Shown: piece after piece, positions 37,347 to 45,548 of the stretch
Layout: each line of letters starts with the position of its first letter
Position numbering within the stretch: the first letter of the stretch is position 1
Assembly (NCBI GenBank): GCA_963169355.1
Contig: CAUJCR010000002.1
Coordinates: 62,001-126,000 of the forward strand
Direction: 5' to 3'
DNA length: 64,000 nucleotides
Origin: Bacteroidota bacterium
GTDB lineage: Bacteria; Bacteroidota; Bacteroidia; B-17B0; Aurantibacillaceae
The notes under the pieces: generated by a model
Database searches by the model: none
Told to the model about the DNA's origin: nothing
What the model saw: the letters and a program-made list of their open reading frames with translations, nothing else
Program-made: the position numbers and the translations under genes

Positions 37347-38843
37347 TTAAATTTCTTTACGCATCCGCGCAACTGGAATATCAAGCTGTTCGCGGTACTT
37401 AGCAACGGTTCGGCGGGCAATATTGTAGCCTTTACTTTTTAGGCTCTCACAAAGCGCATCGTCGGTTAATGGTTTTTTCTTGTTTTCGTTTGAGATTAAA
37501 TCTTCTAATATTTTTTTAACCTCACGCGTACTTACTTCCTCGCCACTATCTGTACCCAGTGATTCTGAAAAGAAAAACTTTAGCGGCTTGGTTCCATAGG
37601 GTGTTTGCACAAACTTACTATTTGCTACCCTCGATACAGTGGAAATGTCTAGTTTTACCTTATCGGCAATATCTTTTAATATCATCGGTTTTAACTTCGA
37701 CTCATCTCCTGTTATAAAATACTCTTGTTGAAACTCCATTATACAGTGCATGGTTATTGACATAGTTTTATACCTTTGTTGTAAGGCATCAATAAACCAT
37801 TGTGCTGACTCAACTTTATCTTTTACAAATGCTCCTGCTTGCTTGCTAGATTTATCCTTAGCTTTAGAGTATTCTTCTAGCATTTGTATATACTCTTTAT
37901 TTACTTTTAGTTCTGGTAAGTTACGCTGATTAATGCTTAACTCGGGCAACCCATCTACTACTTGTATATTAAAATCAGGTATTACTTCGGAAGTTTGACC
38001 TTTAAAATCAACCTCAGAATTACCAGGGCGAGGATTTAAGCGTCTGAGTTCATCAATTACTTCTTTTAAATCCTCATCGTTTAAATCTAACTTACGAGCA
38101 ATCTTATCATAATGCTTTTTCAGGAACTCATCCATCATGTGTTTTACCACCTCAATAGCTAAAAGTGTTTCTCTTGCTTTTTCTTTTTTATGCTCGAGTT
38201 GAATTAATAAACATTCTTGTAAACTACGCGCTCCAACACCTGGTGGATCAAACGTTTGAATAATGCGTAACATCTCTTCCACTTCTTCCTCTTGAACCGT
38301 AAGACCAGAGTTTAATATAAATGCGCCATAAATTTTATCTAGCTCTCGCAAATAACCATCTTCATCAATCCACCCAATAATGAACATACCAATCATATAT
38401 TGTCTTTCGGTAAGTTCCTTAAGCCCAAGCTGATGTTCTAATTTAGAACGGAAATCAGGCGACTCCACCACCACTGTTTGAAAATGCTCGTCATCAGCAC
38501 TTCTATTTACTACATCATACTTATAGGAATCTAAATCTCCGTCGGCCATGTAATCCTCTAACTCATAACCATCGTCTATTTTTGTTATTTCATTTTCTTC
38601 AGATCCATAACTATCATCATCACTTAAATTATCATCAGTATTATCAATCTCATCATATTCATTACTCACCTCTTCCGTTTCCGTTTCATTACTTTCATTT
38701 TCTAAGCATGGATTCAGTTCTAATTCTTCTTTGATACGTTGCTCTAACTCAACAGTAGTTAGCTGCAACATTTTCATTAATTGTATCTGTTGCGGAGATA
38801 GCTTCTGACTGAGTTTTAATCCTTGTATTTGTTTTAATGCCAT
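37347..38843 (-). CDS. rpoN: RNA polymerase sigma-54 factor
   Basis: Alternative sigma factor needing AAA+ enhancer-binding activators. Region I is Gln/Leu-rich (LKLSQKLSPQQIQLMKMLQLT), region II is strongly acidic (about residues 50-110), then comes the core-binding domain. A helix-turn-helix (LKDIADKVKLDISTVSRVANSKFV) and the RpoN box ARRTVAKYREQL near the C-terminus recognise the -24 element. The 498-aa length is normal. It is monocistronic with a near-leaderless promoter. No sigma-54 activator gene is in the window. Confidence 0.97.
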   Translation of the reverse strand: MALKQIQGLKLSQKLSPQQIQLMKMLQLTTVELEQRIKEELELNPCLENESNETETEEVSNEYDEIDNTDDNLSDDDSYGSEENEITKIDDGYELEDYMADGDLDSYKYDVVNRSADDEHFQTVVVESPDFRSKLEHQLGLKELTERQYMIGMFIIGWIDEDGYLRELDKIYGAFILNSGLTVQEEEVEEMLRIIQTFDPPGVGARSLQECLLIQLEHKKEKARETLLAIEVVKHMMDEFLKKHYDKIARKLDLNDEDLKEVIDELRRLNPRPGNSEVDFKGQTSEVIPDFNIQVVDGLPELSINQRNLPELKVNKEYIQMLEEYSKAKDKSSKQAGAFVKDKVESAQWFIDALQQRYKTMSITMHCIMEFQQEYFITGDESKLKPMILKDIADKVKLDISTVSRVANSKFVQTPYGTKPLKFFFSESLGTDSGEEVSTREVKKILEDLISNENKKKPLTDDALCESLKSKGYNIARRTVAKYREQLDIPVARMRKEI

Positions 38844-38851
38844 TGATATGG

Positions 38852-38859
38852 CAAATATA
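38852..38859 (-). promoter_or_regulatory. -7 promoter box, near-leaderless arrangement (rpoN)
   Basis: Minus-strand TATATTTG ends 8 nt before the rpoN ATG. With transcription starting 4-7 nt after the box, the leader would be only 1-4 nt. Confidence 0.55.
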
Positions 38860-38873
38860 CAAAAAAAAGACTT

Positions 38874-39467
38874 TTAATAATTGTAATAAGGCGAAATTAA
38901 GATATACACCAATACACCGCTAATGGTTACATATAGCCAAATTGGGTAACTAAATCGTGTGATTTTTTTATGTTTCACAAAATCATTTTTAAGCGCATAA
39001 TAAAATGATAAAAGAATGAGTGGCAAAACAATGGCTGCTAAGAAAATATGTGATAACAAAAAGACTAAATAAGGTATTCTGCTTCCAGATACCGCTGCTC
39101 TTTCTTCATCTTCTAAAAATCCATTGTGATTGACATCGCCATACACGGTGTCTGCTATAAAATAATGGGCGGTGATGTATGACACGAAAAACAAAGCTGA
39201 TAAGAAAAAAGCTGTGAGATTTAACTTTTTATGAAGTGCTAATCTTTTTGTTTTTACAGCCCAAAGCGACGTAAGTAACAATAAACTACAAGTTGCATTA
39301 ATACAAGCATTAAGCAAGGGTAACTTATAAATAAAATCTGGAAATACCTCTGGGGCAGGCAATACTCTTTTGTTTAGTAGAATAACCACTAAACAAATTA
39401 AGATGCTTATGCTTAATACTAATTTAAACGCCTTGGCGTCTTGATTTTTATTTTCCTCGTTACTCAT
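38874..39467 (-). CDS. DUF420-family membrane protein
   Basis: A 197-aa integral membrane protein with about five hydrophobic segments. It has the conserved histidines of the DUF420/cytochrome-oxidase-assembly-like family in LSHIFLAAIVLPL and FYYALKNDFVKHKKITRFSYPIWLYVTISG. DUF420 members are often near respiratory oxidase assembly genes, but here the gene closes the lolA/lipoprotein/FabZ-like operon. The ATG overlaps the stop of the FabZ-like gene by four bases (ATGA), so the two are coupled. The function is not established. Confidence 0.85.
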   Translation of the reverse strand: MSNEENKNQDAKAFKLVLSISILICLVVILLNKRVLPAPEVFPDFIYKLPLLNACINATCSLLLLTSLWAVKTKRLALHKKLNLTAFFLSALFFVSYITAHYFIADTVYGDVNHNGFLEDEERAAVSGSRIPYLVFLLSHIFLAAIVLPLILLSFYYALKNDFVKHKKITRFSYPIWLYVTISGVLVYILISPYYNY

Positions 39468-39850
39468 ATTGAATTAATAAATGTGCCTTTGAATTTGGTA
39501 AATGTAATATCTTTAAAAAACAACGTTGCCTCAACAAACAATTCTCCTTCTTGCTTTGGTTGAAATACAATTTCAACATTCACAGTTTGATGTTGAGTAG
39601 GAATTATCATTGCAGTGAATTTAATATTATCTCCTTTTTTAAGAGTTAACGTTTTTGAAACTTGTTGCTGTAATATCTCTTTAATAATTTGTGTTTGGCA
39701 AACTCCTGGCACAACAGGCATTTGCTCGAAATGCCCTTTAAATATGGCATGTTGTTCGTTTAAAACTATTGTTGCCGAAATTTTAGAATCTATTTGCTGA
39801 ATAGATTTAATAATATAAAAGTCATTTAATAAAAAAGTGTGTGTTGTCAT
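39464..39850 (-). CDS. FabZ-like hot-dog dehydratase family protein
   Basis: A 128-aa single hot-dog fold protein. The motif AIFKGHFEQMPVVPGVCQTQ is the FabZ/FabA active-site stretch with the catalytic His and the PGV turn, so beta-hydroxyacyl-ACP dehydratase activity is plausible. It is shorter than housekeeping FabZ, and its neighbours (LolA-like protein, lipoprotein) resemble the accessory set of aryl-polyene/flexirubin-type pigment loci. It may act on a special acyl chain. It starts one base inside the stop of the upstream lipoprotein gene. Confidence 0.82.
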   Translation of the reverse strand: MTTHTFLLNDFYIIKSIQQIDSKISATIVLNEQHAIFKGHFEQMPVVPGVCQTQIIKEILQQQVSKTLTLKKGDNIKFTAMIIPTQHQTVNVEIVFQPKQEGELFVEATLFFKDITFTKFKGTFINSI

Positions 39851-40527
39851 TACTCTGTAATTGAATTTAACTCAAAATAAAATTTAATTAAACCATATTG
39901 TTTAGCCTTCGCTTTTGCAAATCCTCTATCTGACATATTATTATAAATTACTTTAGAATTTAGCCTCTTGCCGTGATAGGTTTCTTGTTCAACAATAGTG
40001 TATTTTGACTTATCTAAATGCTCCAATTTTGCTGTCTTTTCTGCTTTTAGAAAAGTTTTTTGGCGATTGCCCGAACTAAGCATTAAGAAAGTTTGCTTGC
40101 TTTTATGAGTACATTCATTAAGCACTTTGCCCTTAATATTTAACAATAATATATTTCTAAAATTTTCTTTAAGCACTGTAATAATGGCTGGTTTATTTAA
40201 TGGTTCGAAAACATAACGAGCATTTATACTATCTCCTTTTACCTCAAAATCAAACATTTTCATTCCAAGCTCGGTTACAAAAACAATATGTGCCGTAACA
40301 CTATCAGTTTGTTTTACTAATACAATACCTGTTAAATGATTCTTTAATACATCTATTGTAGTATTAAACTTTAAAATTTTATCAAGTTTAATAATTGGAG
40401 TAATTATGCTATCAGCAACAATTGTAGAGCAATTAGTTAACTTCTGATACTTTGAAATAGCACAAGAAGAAAAAAACATACAGCAGATACTACTTAATAA
40501 TAAATAATTCTTGAGGTATTGCTGCAT
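39850..40527 (-). CDS. Lipoprotein of unknown function in a LolA/FabZ operon
   Basis: A 225-aa predicted outer-membrane or periplasmic lipoprotein: hydrophobic N-terminus with lipobox FFSSC (Cys22). The body is beta-rich (IVLVKQTDSVTAHIVFVTELGMKMFDFEVKGDS), similar in style to LolB-like proteins. Together with the upstream LolA-like protein it could form a dedicated lipid or lipoprotein carrier pair; that is inference from fold style and position. It overlaps the lolA end by 38 nt, which implies tight coupling. Confidence 0.7.
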   Translation of the reverse strand: MQQYLKNYLLLSSICCMFFSSCAISKYQKLTNCSTIVADSIITPIIKLDKILKFNTTIDVLKNHLTGIVLVKQTDSVTAHIVFVTELGMKMFDFEVKGDSINARYVFEPLNKPAIITVLKENFRNILLLNIKGKVLNECTHKSKQTFLMLSSGNRQKTFLKAEKTAKLEHLDKSKYTIVEQETYHGKRLNSKVIYNNMSDRGFAKAKAKQYGLIKFYFELNSITE

Positions 40528-41110
40528 TTAACTTCTTATTTAAAAAATCAATTGTAGTTACATCTTCGCTCGCTTCAATCATTTCTATCTTAACTACCGA
40601 AGATACGGTTTTATCAAACATCAAATTTATGGTTTTAAACGTATCTTTCATGTTTTTTACTAAAGGTTTAAGTTCTAACTTATAATATTTTTCATTCTCA
40701 AAATAAGCCGTTTTAAATTTATTTGATTTAAATATAGTGCCTTGAACACAGCTTAACATAATATCATTTATTTCCTTAAAAACCTTATTACTATTCATAT
40801 CATACTTTGTGGTTTTCTTTTCATCTTTTATTAAAATCTTATCCTTATTTATAACAATAAGATACTTAGTTGGTGAATTATATTCCCATCGCAATAAATT
40901 ATCTTTCTTAAAAACAAAATGCCCTTTGCTAACTATCTTCTCAGATAACATACTTAAATTTTTTTCTTGAGTAAAATCCGATTCAATTGAGTTGGTATTT
41001 TTACTCATACTCTCAATTTTTTGTTTAAGTAGTGTGGTATCTTTCACTTGTTTAAAAGACTGCGAAAAACCAATACACGGTAATAAAAGAATAAGCCACA
41101 ATTTATACAT
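40490..41110 (-). CDS. lolA: LolA-like outer membrane lipoprotein carrier protein
   Basis: Periplasmic carrier. The ORF track begins at TTG 41143, but the promoter -7 box lies inside that extension, and the ATG at 41110 starts a good signal peptide (MYKLWLILLLPCIGFSQ). The mature part has the LolA pattern: IESDFTQEKNLSMLSEKIVSKGHFVFKKDNLLRWEYNSPTKYLIV, then an ILIKDEKKTTKYD strand. In this operon it may serve a dedicated role rather than bulk lipoprotein transport. The lipoprotein gene overlaps it downstream. Confidence 0.85.
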   Translation of the reverse strand: MYKLWLILLLPCIGFSQSFKQVKDTTLLKQKIESMSKNTNSIESDFTQEKNLSMLSEKIVSKGHFVFKKDNLLRWEYNSPTKYLIVINKDKILIKDEKKTTKYDMNSNKVFKEINDIMLSCVQGTIFKSNKFKTAYFENEKYYKLELKPLVKNMKDTFKTINLMFDKTVSSVVKIEMIEASEDVTTIDFLNKKLNAAIPQELFIIK

Positions 41111-41114
41111 ACAA

Positions 41115-41144
41115 CAAAAATAACGATTAAATAAGCCTTGCAAA
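41115..41144 (-). promoter_or_regulatory. Full Bacteroidota promoter, leaderless, for the lolA operon
   Basis: On the minus strand TTTG (41144-41141), an 18-nt spacer, then TATTTTTG (41122-41115), and four bases later the ATG. Both -33 and -7 elements and their spacing are ideal. The mRNA should start at or next to the ATG. Confidence 0.75.
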
Positions 41145-41188
41145 GTGATTATTTGTTAAGAAACATTAATGATTAATACTGCGCCCAA

Positions 41189-41608
41189 TTAGATTAATCC
41201 CCATTTCTTTTTCCATTCTTCCATATAATTTGGCACTGTGATATGCAGTTCTTTTGTGGAAGGCGTCATAAATACTTGGGTGCTTTTGCCTGTACATGCC
41301 ACAAAACCATGTTTAGCACTTGAAATCTTGTATTCAAAAATAAGTTTAGCAGCTGGTGTAGGAATAAATAAGGTTTCAATTACTGCACTATCACCATATT
41401 CTAACACTCTTTTAAAATTAACTTGCAAATCAACAATTGGCACCGCCAAGTTTCCATTCTCAAAAATATCAAGATAGCCTAAACCATATTGTCGCCCGAA
41501 AGCCTCTCGACCATCCTCAAAATACCTCACATAATTACCATGCCACACCACACGTAAAGAATCAACCTCACTGAATTTAATAGGTATTTCTACAATTGAT
41601 TTCAACAT
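41189..41608 (-). CDS. 4HBT-fold acyl-CoA thioesterase, YbgC-like
   Basis: A hot-dog thioesterase of about 139 aa. The family motif EVDSLRVVWHGNYVRYFEDGREAF holds the expected Asp and the WHGNYVRYFE consensus of YbgC/4-hydroxybenzoyl-CoA thioesterases, followed by DLQVNFKRVLEYGD. The track start (TTG 41617) falls inside a TAnnTTTG box, so the ATG at 41608 is preferred. It lies upstream of the lolA operon on the same strand but is separated by that operon's own promoter. The substrate is unknown. Confidence 0.88.
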   Translation of the reverse strand: MLKSIVEIPIKFSEVDSLRVVWHGNYVRYFEDGREAFGRQYGLGYLDIFENGNLAVPIVDLQVNFKRVLEYGDSAVIETLFIPTPAAKLIFEYKISSAKHGFVACTGKSTQVFMTPSTKELHITVPNYMEEWKKKWGLI

Positions 41609-41614
41609 AAAATT

Positions 41615-41622
41615 CAAATATA
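41615..41622 (-). promoter_or_regulatory. -7 promoter box, near-leaderless arrangement (thioesterase)
   Basis: Minus-strand TATATTTG ends 6 nt before the ATG at 41608. It also shows that the TTG at 41617 cannot be the start if this box is used. Confidence 0.55.
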
Positions 41623-41662
41623 CGTATTTAACCCAGAAAAATTTGGAGTTTTATCTTAATTA

Positions 41663-42025
41663 CTATAACGTAGGATAAAAAGCAGAAATAATATGTTCAA
41701 TTTTTGGCTGATTTTCATTTCCTATAATAGAAACGACATCGAACCGAGTTTCCCAAAAAATGTTATTTTCCATTATATAATGTTGAGCTGCTTTTATGAG
41801 GTTTTTTTGTTTGCTTTTGGTTACAAAGTCCATAGGATTTCCAAAAAAATCATCAGCCCTCCACTTTACCTCCACAATCACCAAAGTATTGTTAATACTA
41901 GCAATTATATCTATTTCCAGGTGTTTATGCCGCCAGTTTTTATGAATTATTTGATAGCCATTTTTAACTAAATATGCAACCGCCTCTTCTTCACCTTTTG
42001 TCCCTTTTTCAATATTATTTGGCAT
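41663..42025 (-). CDS. YraN family (UPF0102) nuclease-fold protein
   Basis: A 120-aa protein of the YraN/UPF0102 family, a restriction-endonuclease-like fold of unknown function. The landmarks are GTKGEEEAVAYLVKNGYQIIHKNWRHKHLEIDIIA (with the GExxA and conserved Asp) and LVIVEVKWRADDFFGNP (the E-x-K core of the nuclease site), ending in TRFDVVSI. The length is standard. A TAAATTTG box at 42065-42072 (minus strand) is a likely promoter about 40 nt upstream. Confidence 0.92.
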   Translation of the reverse strand: MPNNIEKGTKGEEEAVAYLVKNGYQIIHKNWRHKHLEIDIIASINNTLVIVEVKWRADDFFGNPMDFVTKSKQKNLIKAAQHYIMENNIFWETRFDVVSIIGNENQPKIEHIISAFYPTL

Positions 42026-42064
42026 AATTTTTATATATTAAAAAATAAGTATTATTTTTAATGT

Positions 42065-42072
42065 CAAATTTA
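42065..42072 (-). promoter_or_regulatory. -7 promoter box for the YraN gene
   Basis: Minus-strand TAAATTTG, 39 nt upstream of the ATG at 42025, in the space between the divergent YraN and DUF4412-like genes. Confidence 0.5.
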
Positions 42073-42085
42073 AACTTTTAAATCA

Positions 42086-42727
42086 ATGAACAAATTTAAA
42101 TTATTATTAGCTGGACTTTCAATATCTGCAATTGGTATTGCGCAATCCTTTGAAGGTAGCATGGAGTTTAAGATGGAAACTTCTAAAGATACCACTACAA
42201 ATATCTATTACATAAAAGGTAATGATGTAAAATTAGACCAAATTGGTAAAAAATCTGGGAAAGTCGAAGGAAGTTTCATATTTAATACCGAAACAAAAGA
42301 GATTCGATTTGTAAATCCTGTGCGTAAAGTTTGGGGAGAGCATAAAAGCGAAACAGCTCCTATTATTAAAGGAACTTGTGAAGTTACAAAAGGCACAAAT
42401 ACTAAAGTTATTCAAGGTGTAAAATGTACTGAGTATATTGTAAAGAACACGGCTGAAAACACCCAAATTACTTACTGGATTGCTTCTGGTAAATATGATT
42501 TTTTTATTCCGGTTGTAAAAATGTGGAATAGAAAAGACAAACAAAGCATCTATTTTAATCAAATTAAAGACTTGCCTAAAGGTTCAATGCCTATGTTATC
42601 AGAAGAAAAATCTTTGTCTGACAATACAATTGTAAGTCGATTAGAGATTTCTAAAATAAACAAAGGCAATATCGATGCTTCTAAATTAAGCGTGCCTGCT
42701 GATTATAAGAAATTTGAGCAACGCTAA
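42086..42727 (+). CDS. DUF4412-like secreted protein
   Basis: A 213-aa exported protein. The signal peptide MNKFKLLLAGLSISAIGIAQ is followed by a beta-rich body of the DUF4412 type: FEGSMEFKMETSKDTTTNIYYIKGNDVKLDQI, then GVKCTEYIVKN and YWIASGKYDF. These proteins resemble lipid-binding LolA/LolB-like barrels, and no enzymatic residues stand out. It is upstream of the nos cluster but cut off from it by a terminator, so it is probably not part of that locus. Confidence 0.8.
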   Translation: MNKFKLLLAGLSISAIGIAQSFEGSMEFKMETSKDTTTNIYYIKGNDVKLDQIGKKSGKVEGSFIFNTETKEIRFVNPVRKVWGEHKSETAPIIKGTCEVTKGTNTKVIQGVKCTEYIVKNTAENTQITYWIASGKYDFFIPVVKMWNRKDKQSIYFNQIKDLPKGSMPMLSEEKSLSDNTIVSRLEISKINKGNIDASKLSVPADYKKFEQR

Positions 42728-42755
42728 TTCGTTCTATTAAAATAGAACCAAAATT

Positions 42756-42782
42756 AAAAACCATCTTTTAGATGGTTTTTTT
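42756..42782 (+). terminator. Terminator after the DUF4412-like gene
   Basis: AAAAACCATC / GATGGTTTTT with a TTTTA loop, followed by more T. A separate small hairpin GTTCTATT-AA-AATAGAAC lies just before it (42731-42748). Confidence 0.9.
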
Positions 42783-42811
42783 ATGTCTTATTTTTTCTTA
42801 AGAACTGATTT

Positions 42812-42856
42812 AGGTCATTTTAGGTGCTGATTATAATCTTGCAATAATTATGACCT
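42812..42856. promoter_or_regulatory. Inverted repeat upstream of the nos promoter
   Basis: AGGTCAT (42812-42818) and ATGACCT (42850-42856) form a perfect 7-bp inverted repeat separated by 31 nt, with centres 38 nt apart. It lies just upstream of the -33 region of the nos cytochrome gene. This is a candidate regulator site; it does not match the FNR/CRP consensus. Confidence 0.35.
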
Positions 42857-42864
42857 TACTCATA

Positions 42865-42893
42865 TTGTTTAGTGGTTTTTATTTATAATTTTG
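42865..42893 (+). promoter_or_regulatory. Promoter of the nos cluster
   Basis: TTG (42865-42867), an 18-nt spacer, then TAATTTTG (42886-42893), which matches TAnnTTTG. The cytochrome ATG follows 16 nt later. Confidence 0.65.
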
Positions 42894-42909
42894 CTAAAAA
42901 TTCTAAAAT

Positions 42910-43407
42910 ATGAAAAAGATAATTGTTATCGCATCATTCTTTGTTTCAGCTTTACTAATTAGCTGTGGCGGAGAAGAAAAACCAGCTGCGCAAGGACAGG
43001 AAGCAGCTACAACTGAGGAACAACCAGCAATGGCGGAAGCAAATCCTGAGTCTTATGACCCTAAAAGAGGTGAAGGTAAATGGACGGCCGAATTACTTGC
43101 ACTTACTGAAACATTAGATGCTGCTAAAGCAGATGCTGGAGAAAAAGCATCAAATGTTAAATGTTCATCTTGTCACAAATATACAGATGAAAGATTAGTA
43201 GGACCAGGTTGGAAAGATGTAACAAAACGTAGAACGCCAGAATGGTTAATGAATTTTATTACTAATCCAGATCCTATGTTAGACAAAGATCCTGAGGCTC
43301 AAGCAATGTTAGAGTTATGTTTAGTGCGTATGCCTAATCAAAATTTAACTGACGACGAAGCAAGAGGGATTTTAGAATTTATGCGTAAAAATGATGGTGT
43401 AAAATAA
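42910..43407 (+). CDS. c-type cytochrome of the nitrous oxide reductase cluster
   Basis: A 165-aa lipoprotein cytochrome. Lipobox LLISCGG (Cys19) is followed by an Ala/Glu/Gln-rich linker and one c-type haem site, CSSCH at 85-89. A conserved Met in CLVRMPNQNL is the probable second axial ligand. It fits the small NosC-type cytochromes placed before nosZ in clade II loci, where they are thought to pass electrons from the quinol/bc pool to NosZ. It is the first gene of the cluster, with its own promoter. Confidence 0.88.
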   Translation: MKKIIVIASFFVSALLISCGGEEKPAAQGQEAATTEEQPAMAEANPESYDPKRGEGKWTAELLALTETLDAAKADAGEKASNVKCSSCHKYTDERLVGPGWKDVTKRRTPEWLMNFITNPDPMLDKDPEAQAMLELCLVRMPNQNLTDDEARGILEFMRKNDGVK

Positions 43408-43532
43408 CACCACTTATCTTTACCGATTATCTAACCAGTTGATTATTAAATTACTACGCAATATTAAGTTGCTAGAATGGGATGATTTTGCAGAATTAAA
43501 TCTATATTAAAAATAAAATAACACCATAAACT

Positions 43533-45530
43533 ATGAAAATGACAAGTAAAATATTAACAATTGCAACTGGTGGTGCATTAATTGCCAGTGCCTTACAGTC
43601 GTGTAAACCAAAAGACACCAGTAACGTTGTGTCAGGTAACGCATCTGTAAAAGCTTATGTAGCCCCAGGGAAATTTGACGAGGTTTATAACTTTGTGAGC
43701 GGTGGTTTTAGTGGGCAGATGAGTGTATATGGTATTCCAAGTGGTCGTTTATTCCGTGTAATTCCTGTATTTTCAGTAGATCCTGAAAAAGGATGGGGAT
43801 ATAGCGAAGAAAGTAAGCCCATGTTAAATACCTCTAAAGGATTTATTCCATGGGACGACTTACACCATGTTCAATTATCAAAAACAAATGGTGATGCTGA
43901 TGGTCGTTGGGTATTTGGTAATGCTAACAATACACCACGTATAGCACGTATTAGTTTAAAAACCTATAAAACGGAAGAAATTATTGAGATACCTAATAGT
44001 GCAGGTAACCACTCATCTCCATTCTTAACTGAGAATACAGAATATGTAGTAGCTGGTACTCGTTTTAGCGTTCCTTCAGATAATGTTAATGGCGATGTTC
44101 CTATTAATACCTACAAACAAAACTTCAAAGGTTACTTAAGTTTTATTAGCGTAGGAAAAGAAGATGGGAAAATGGATATAGCCTTTCAATTAGAGTGTCC
44201 AGGAGTTAACTTCGATTTAAGTCGTGCAGGTAAAGGTGTATCACATGGTTGGTTCTTCTTTTCTTGTTATAATACAGAACAAGCTAATACCTTGTTGGAA
44301 GTTAATGCTTCACAAAGAGATAAAGACTTTATTATGGCAGTGAATTGGAAAAAAGCTGAGGAATATATTAAAGCAGGAAAAGGAAGAAAAGAATCTGTAA
44401 AATATGCGCATAATGTGTGGGACGAATCAACCCATACATCAACTTCTGAGATTAAAAATGAAGTTACAGTTTTAAATGTAAAAGATTTTCCAGATATCTG
44501 TTATATGATGCCATGTCCTAAATCTCCACATGGTTGTGATGTAGATCCTACTGGTGAATATATTGTAGGAAGTGGTAAACTTGCCGCATTATTACCAGTA
44601 TTTAGTTATAGCAAAATATTAAAAGCTATTGAATCAAAATCGTTTGATGGAGAATATGAAGGTGTACCAGTTTTAAAATACGAATCAGTGCTTCATGGTG
44701 AGGTTAAGAAACCTGGTTTAGGTCCTCTTCATACTGAGTTTGACGCTAAAGGAAACGCTTATACTTCATTCTTTGTATCGTCTGAAATTGTAAAATGGAA
44801 CGTTAAAGAATTAAAAGTGATTGATAGAGCCCCTACTTTCTATTCAGTTGGTCACTTGTGTACTGTTGAAGGTGATTCTAAAAACCCAACGGGTAAATAC
44901 TTAATTGCATACAACAAAATCACTAAAGATCGTTATTTACCAACTGGTCCAGAATTATGTCAAAGTGCTCAATTATTTGACATCAGTGGAGAAAAAATGG
45001 AGATGATTTTAGATTTCCCAACAATTGGTGAACCTCACTATGCTCAAATGATTTTAGCTGATAAGATTAAAAACAATTCAACTAAAATTTATAAAATTGA
45101 TGAGAACAAACATCCTTACGTAACTAAAGGAGAAAAAGAATCAAAAATTGTGAGAGAAGGTAACAAAGTACATGTGTATATGACTTGCGTACGTTCGCAC
45201 TTTGCTCCAGATAATATCGAAGGTATCAAAATGGGAGATGAAGTATATTTCCATGTAACTAACTTAGAACAAGACTGGGATGTTCCACATGGATTTGCTG
45301 TAAAAGGCGATGCAAATGCTGAACTACTAATTATGCCAGGTGAAACACAAACTTATAAATGGGTTCCAAATGGTGTAGGTATTGTTCCTTTATATTGTAC
45401 TGACTTCTGTAGTGCATTACACCAAGAGATGCAAGGATATGTACGTGTATCTCCTGCTGGTAGCAATGTTCCTTTAACATGGAGTGTTGGTACTAATTTA
45501 CCAAAAGCAGAAGAAACTGCTACTAAGTAA
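43533..45530 (+). CDS. nosZ: Nitrous oxide reductase, clade II (Sec-type)
   Basis: Reduces N2O to N2 in the periplasm. The N-terminus (MKMTSKILTIATGGALIASALQSC) is Sec/lipoprotein-like and lacks the twin-arginine motif, which marks clade II. The seven-bladed propeller carries CuZ histidines in DDLHHVQLS, GVSHGWFFF, PKSPHGCDVDP, LHTEFDA, SVGHLC and GEPHYAQ. The C-terminal CuA domain has YCTDFCSALHQEM, giving Cys622, Cys626, His630 and Met633. At 665 aa it is full length. A 125-nt gap separates it from the cytochrome gene, and a terminator-like hairpin follows it. Confidence 0.97.
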   Translation: MKMTSKILTIATGGALIASALQSCKPKDTSNVVSGNASVKAYVAPGKFDEVYNFVSGGFSGQMSVYGIPSGRLFRVIPVFSVDPEKGWGYSEESKPMLNTSKGFIPWDDLHHVQLSKTNGDADGRWVFGNANNTPRIARISLKTYKTEEIIEIPNSAGNHSSPFLTENTEYVVAGTRFSVPSDNVNGDVPINTYKQNFKGYLSFISVGKEDGKMDIAFQLECPGVNFDLSRAGKGVSHGWFFFSCYNTEQANTLLEVNASQRDKDFIMAVNWKKAEEYIKAGKGRKESVKYAHNVWDESTHTSTSEIKNEVTVLNVKDFPDICYMMPCPKSPHGCDVDPTGEYIVGSGKLAALLPVFSYSKILKAIESKSFDGEYEGVPVLKYESVLHGEVKKPGLGPLHTEFDAKGNAYTSFFVSSEIVKWNVKELKVIDRAPTFYSVGHLCTVEGDSKNPTGKYLIAYNKITKDRYLPTGPELCQSAQLFDISGEKMEMILDFPTIGEPHYAQMILADKIKNNSTKIYKIDENKHPYVTKGEKESKIVREGNKVHVYMTCVRSHFAPDNIEGIKMGDEVYFHVTNLEQDWDVPHGFAVKGDANAELLIMPGETQTYKWVPNGVGIVPLYCTDFCSALHQEMQGYVRVSPAGSNVPLTWSVGTNLPKAEETATK

Positions 45531-45548
45531 GTAATAATTAAAATTTAC

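Noticed and set aside
42780-42909. FNR/CRP-type site expected before an anaerobic nos cluster
   Set aside because: No TTGAT-N4-ATCAA or close variant was found; only the AGGTCAT inverted repeat is reported.
43475-43494. Sigma-54-like -24/-12 element (TGGGATGATTTTGCA) upstream of nosZ
   Set aside because: GG and GC are 9 nt apart instead of the required 10, and the -24 half is poor; rpoN in the window made it tempting.
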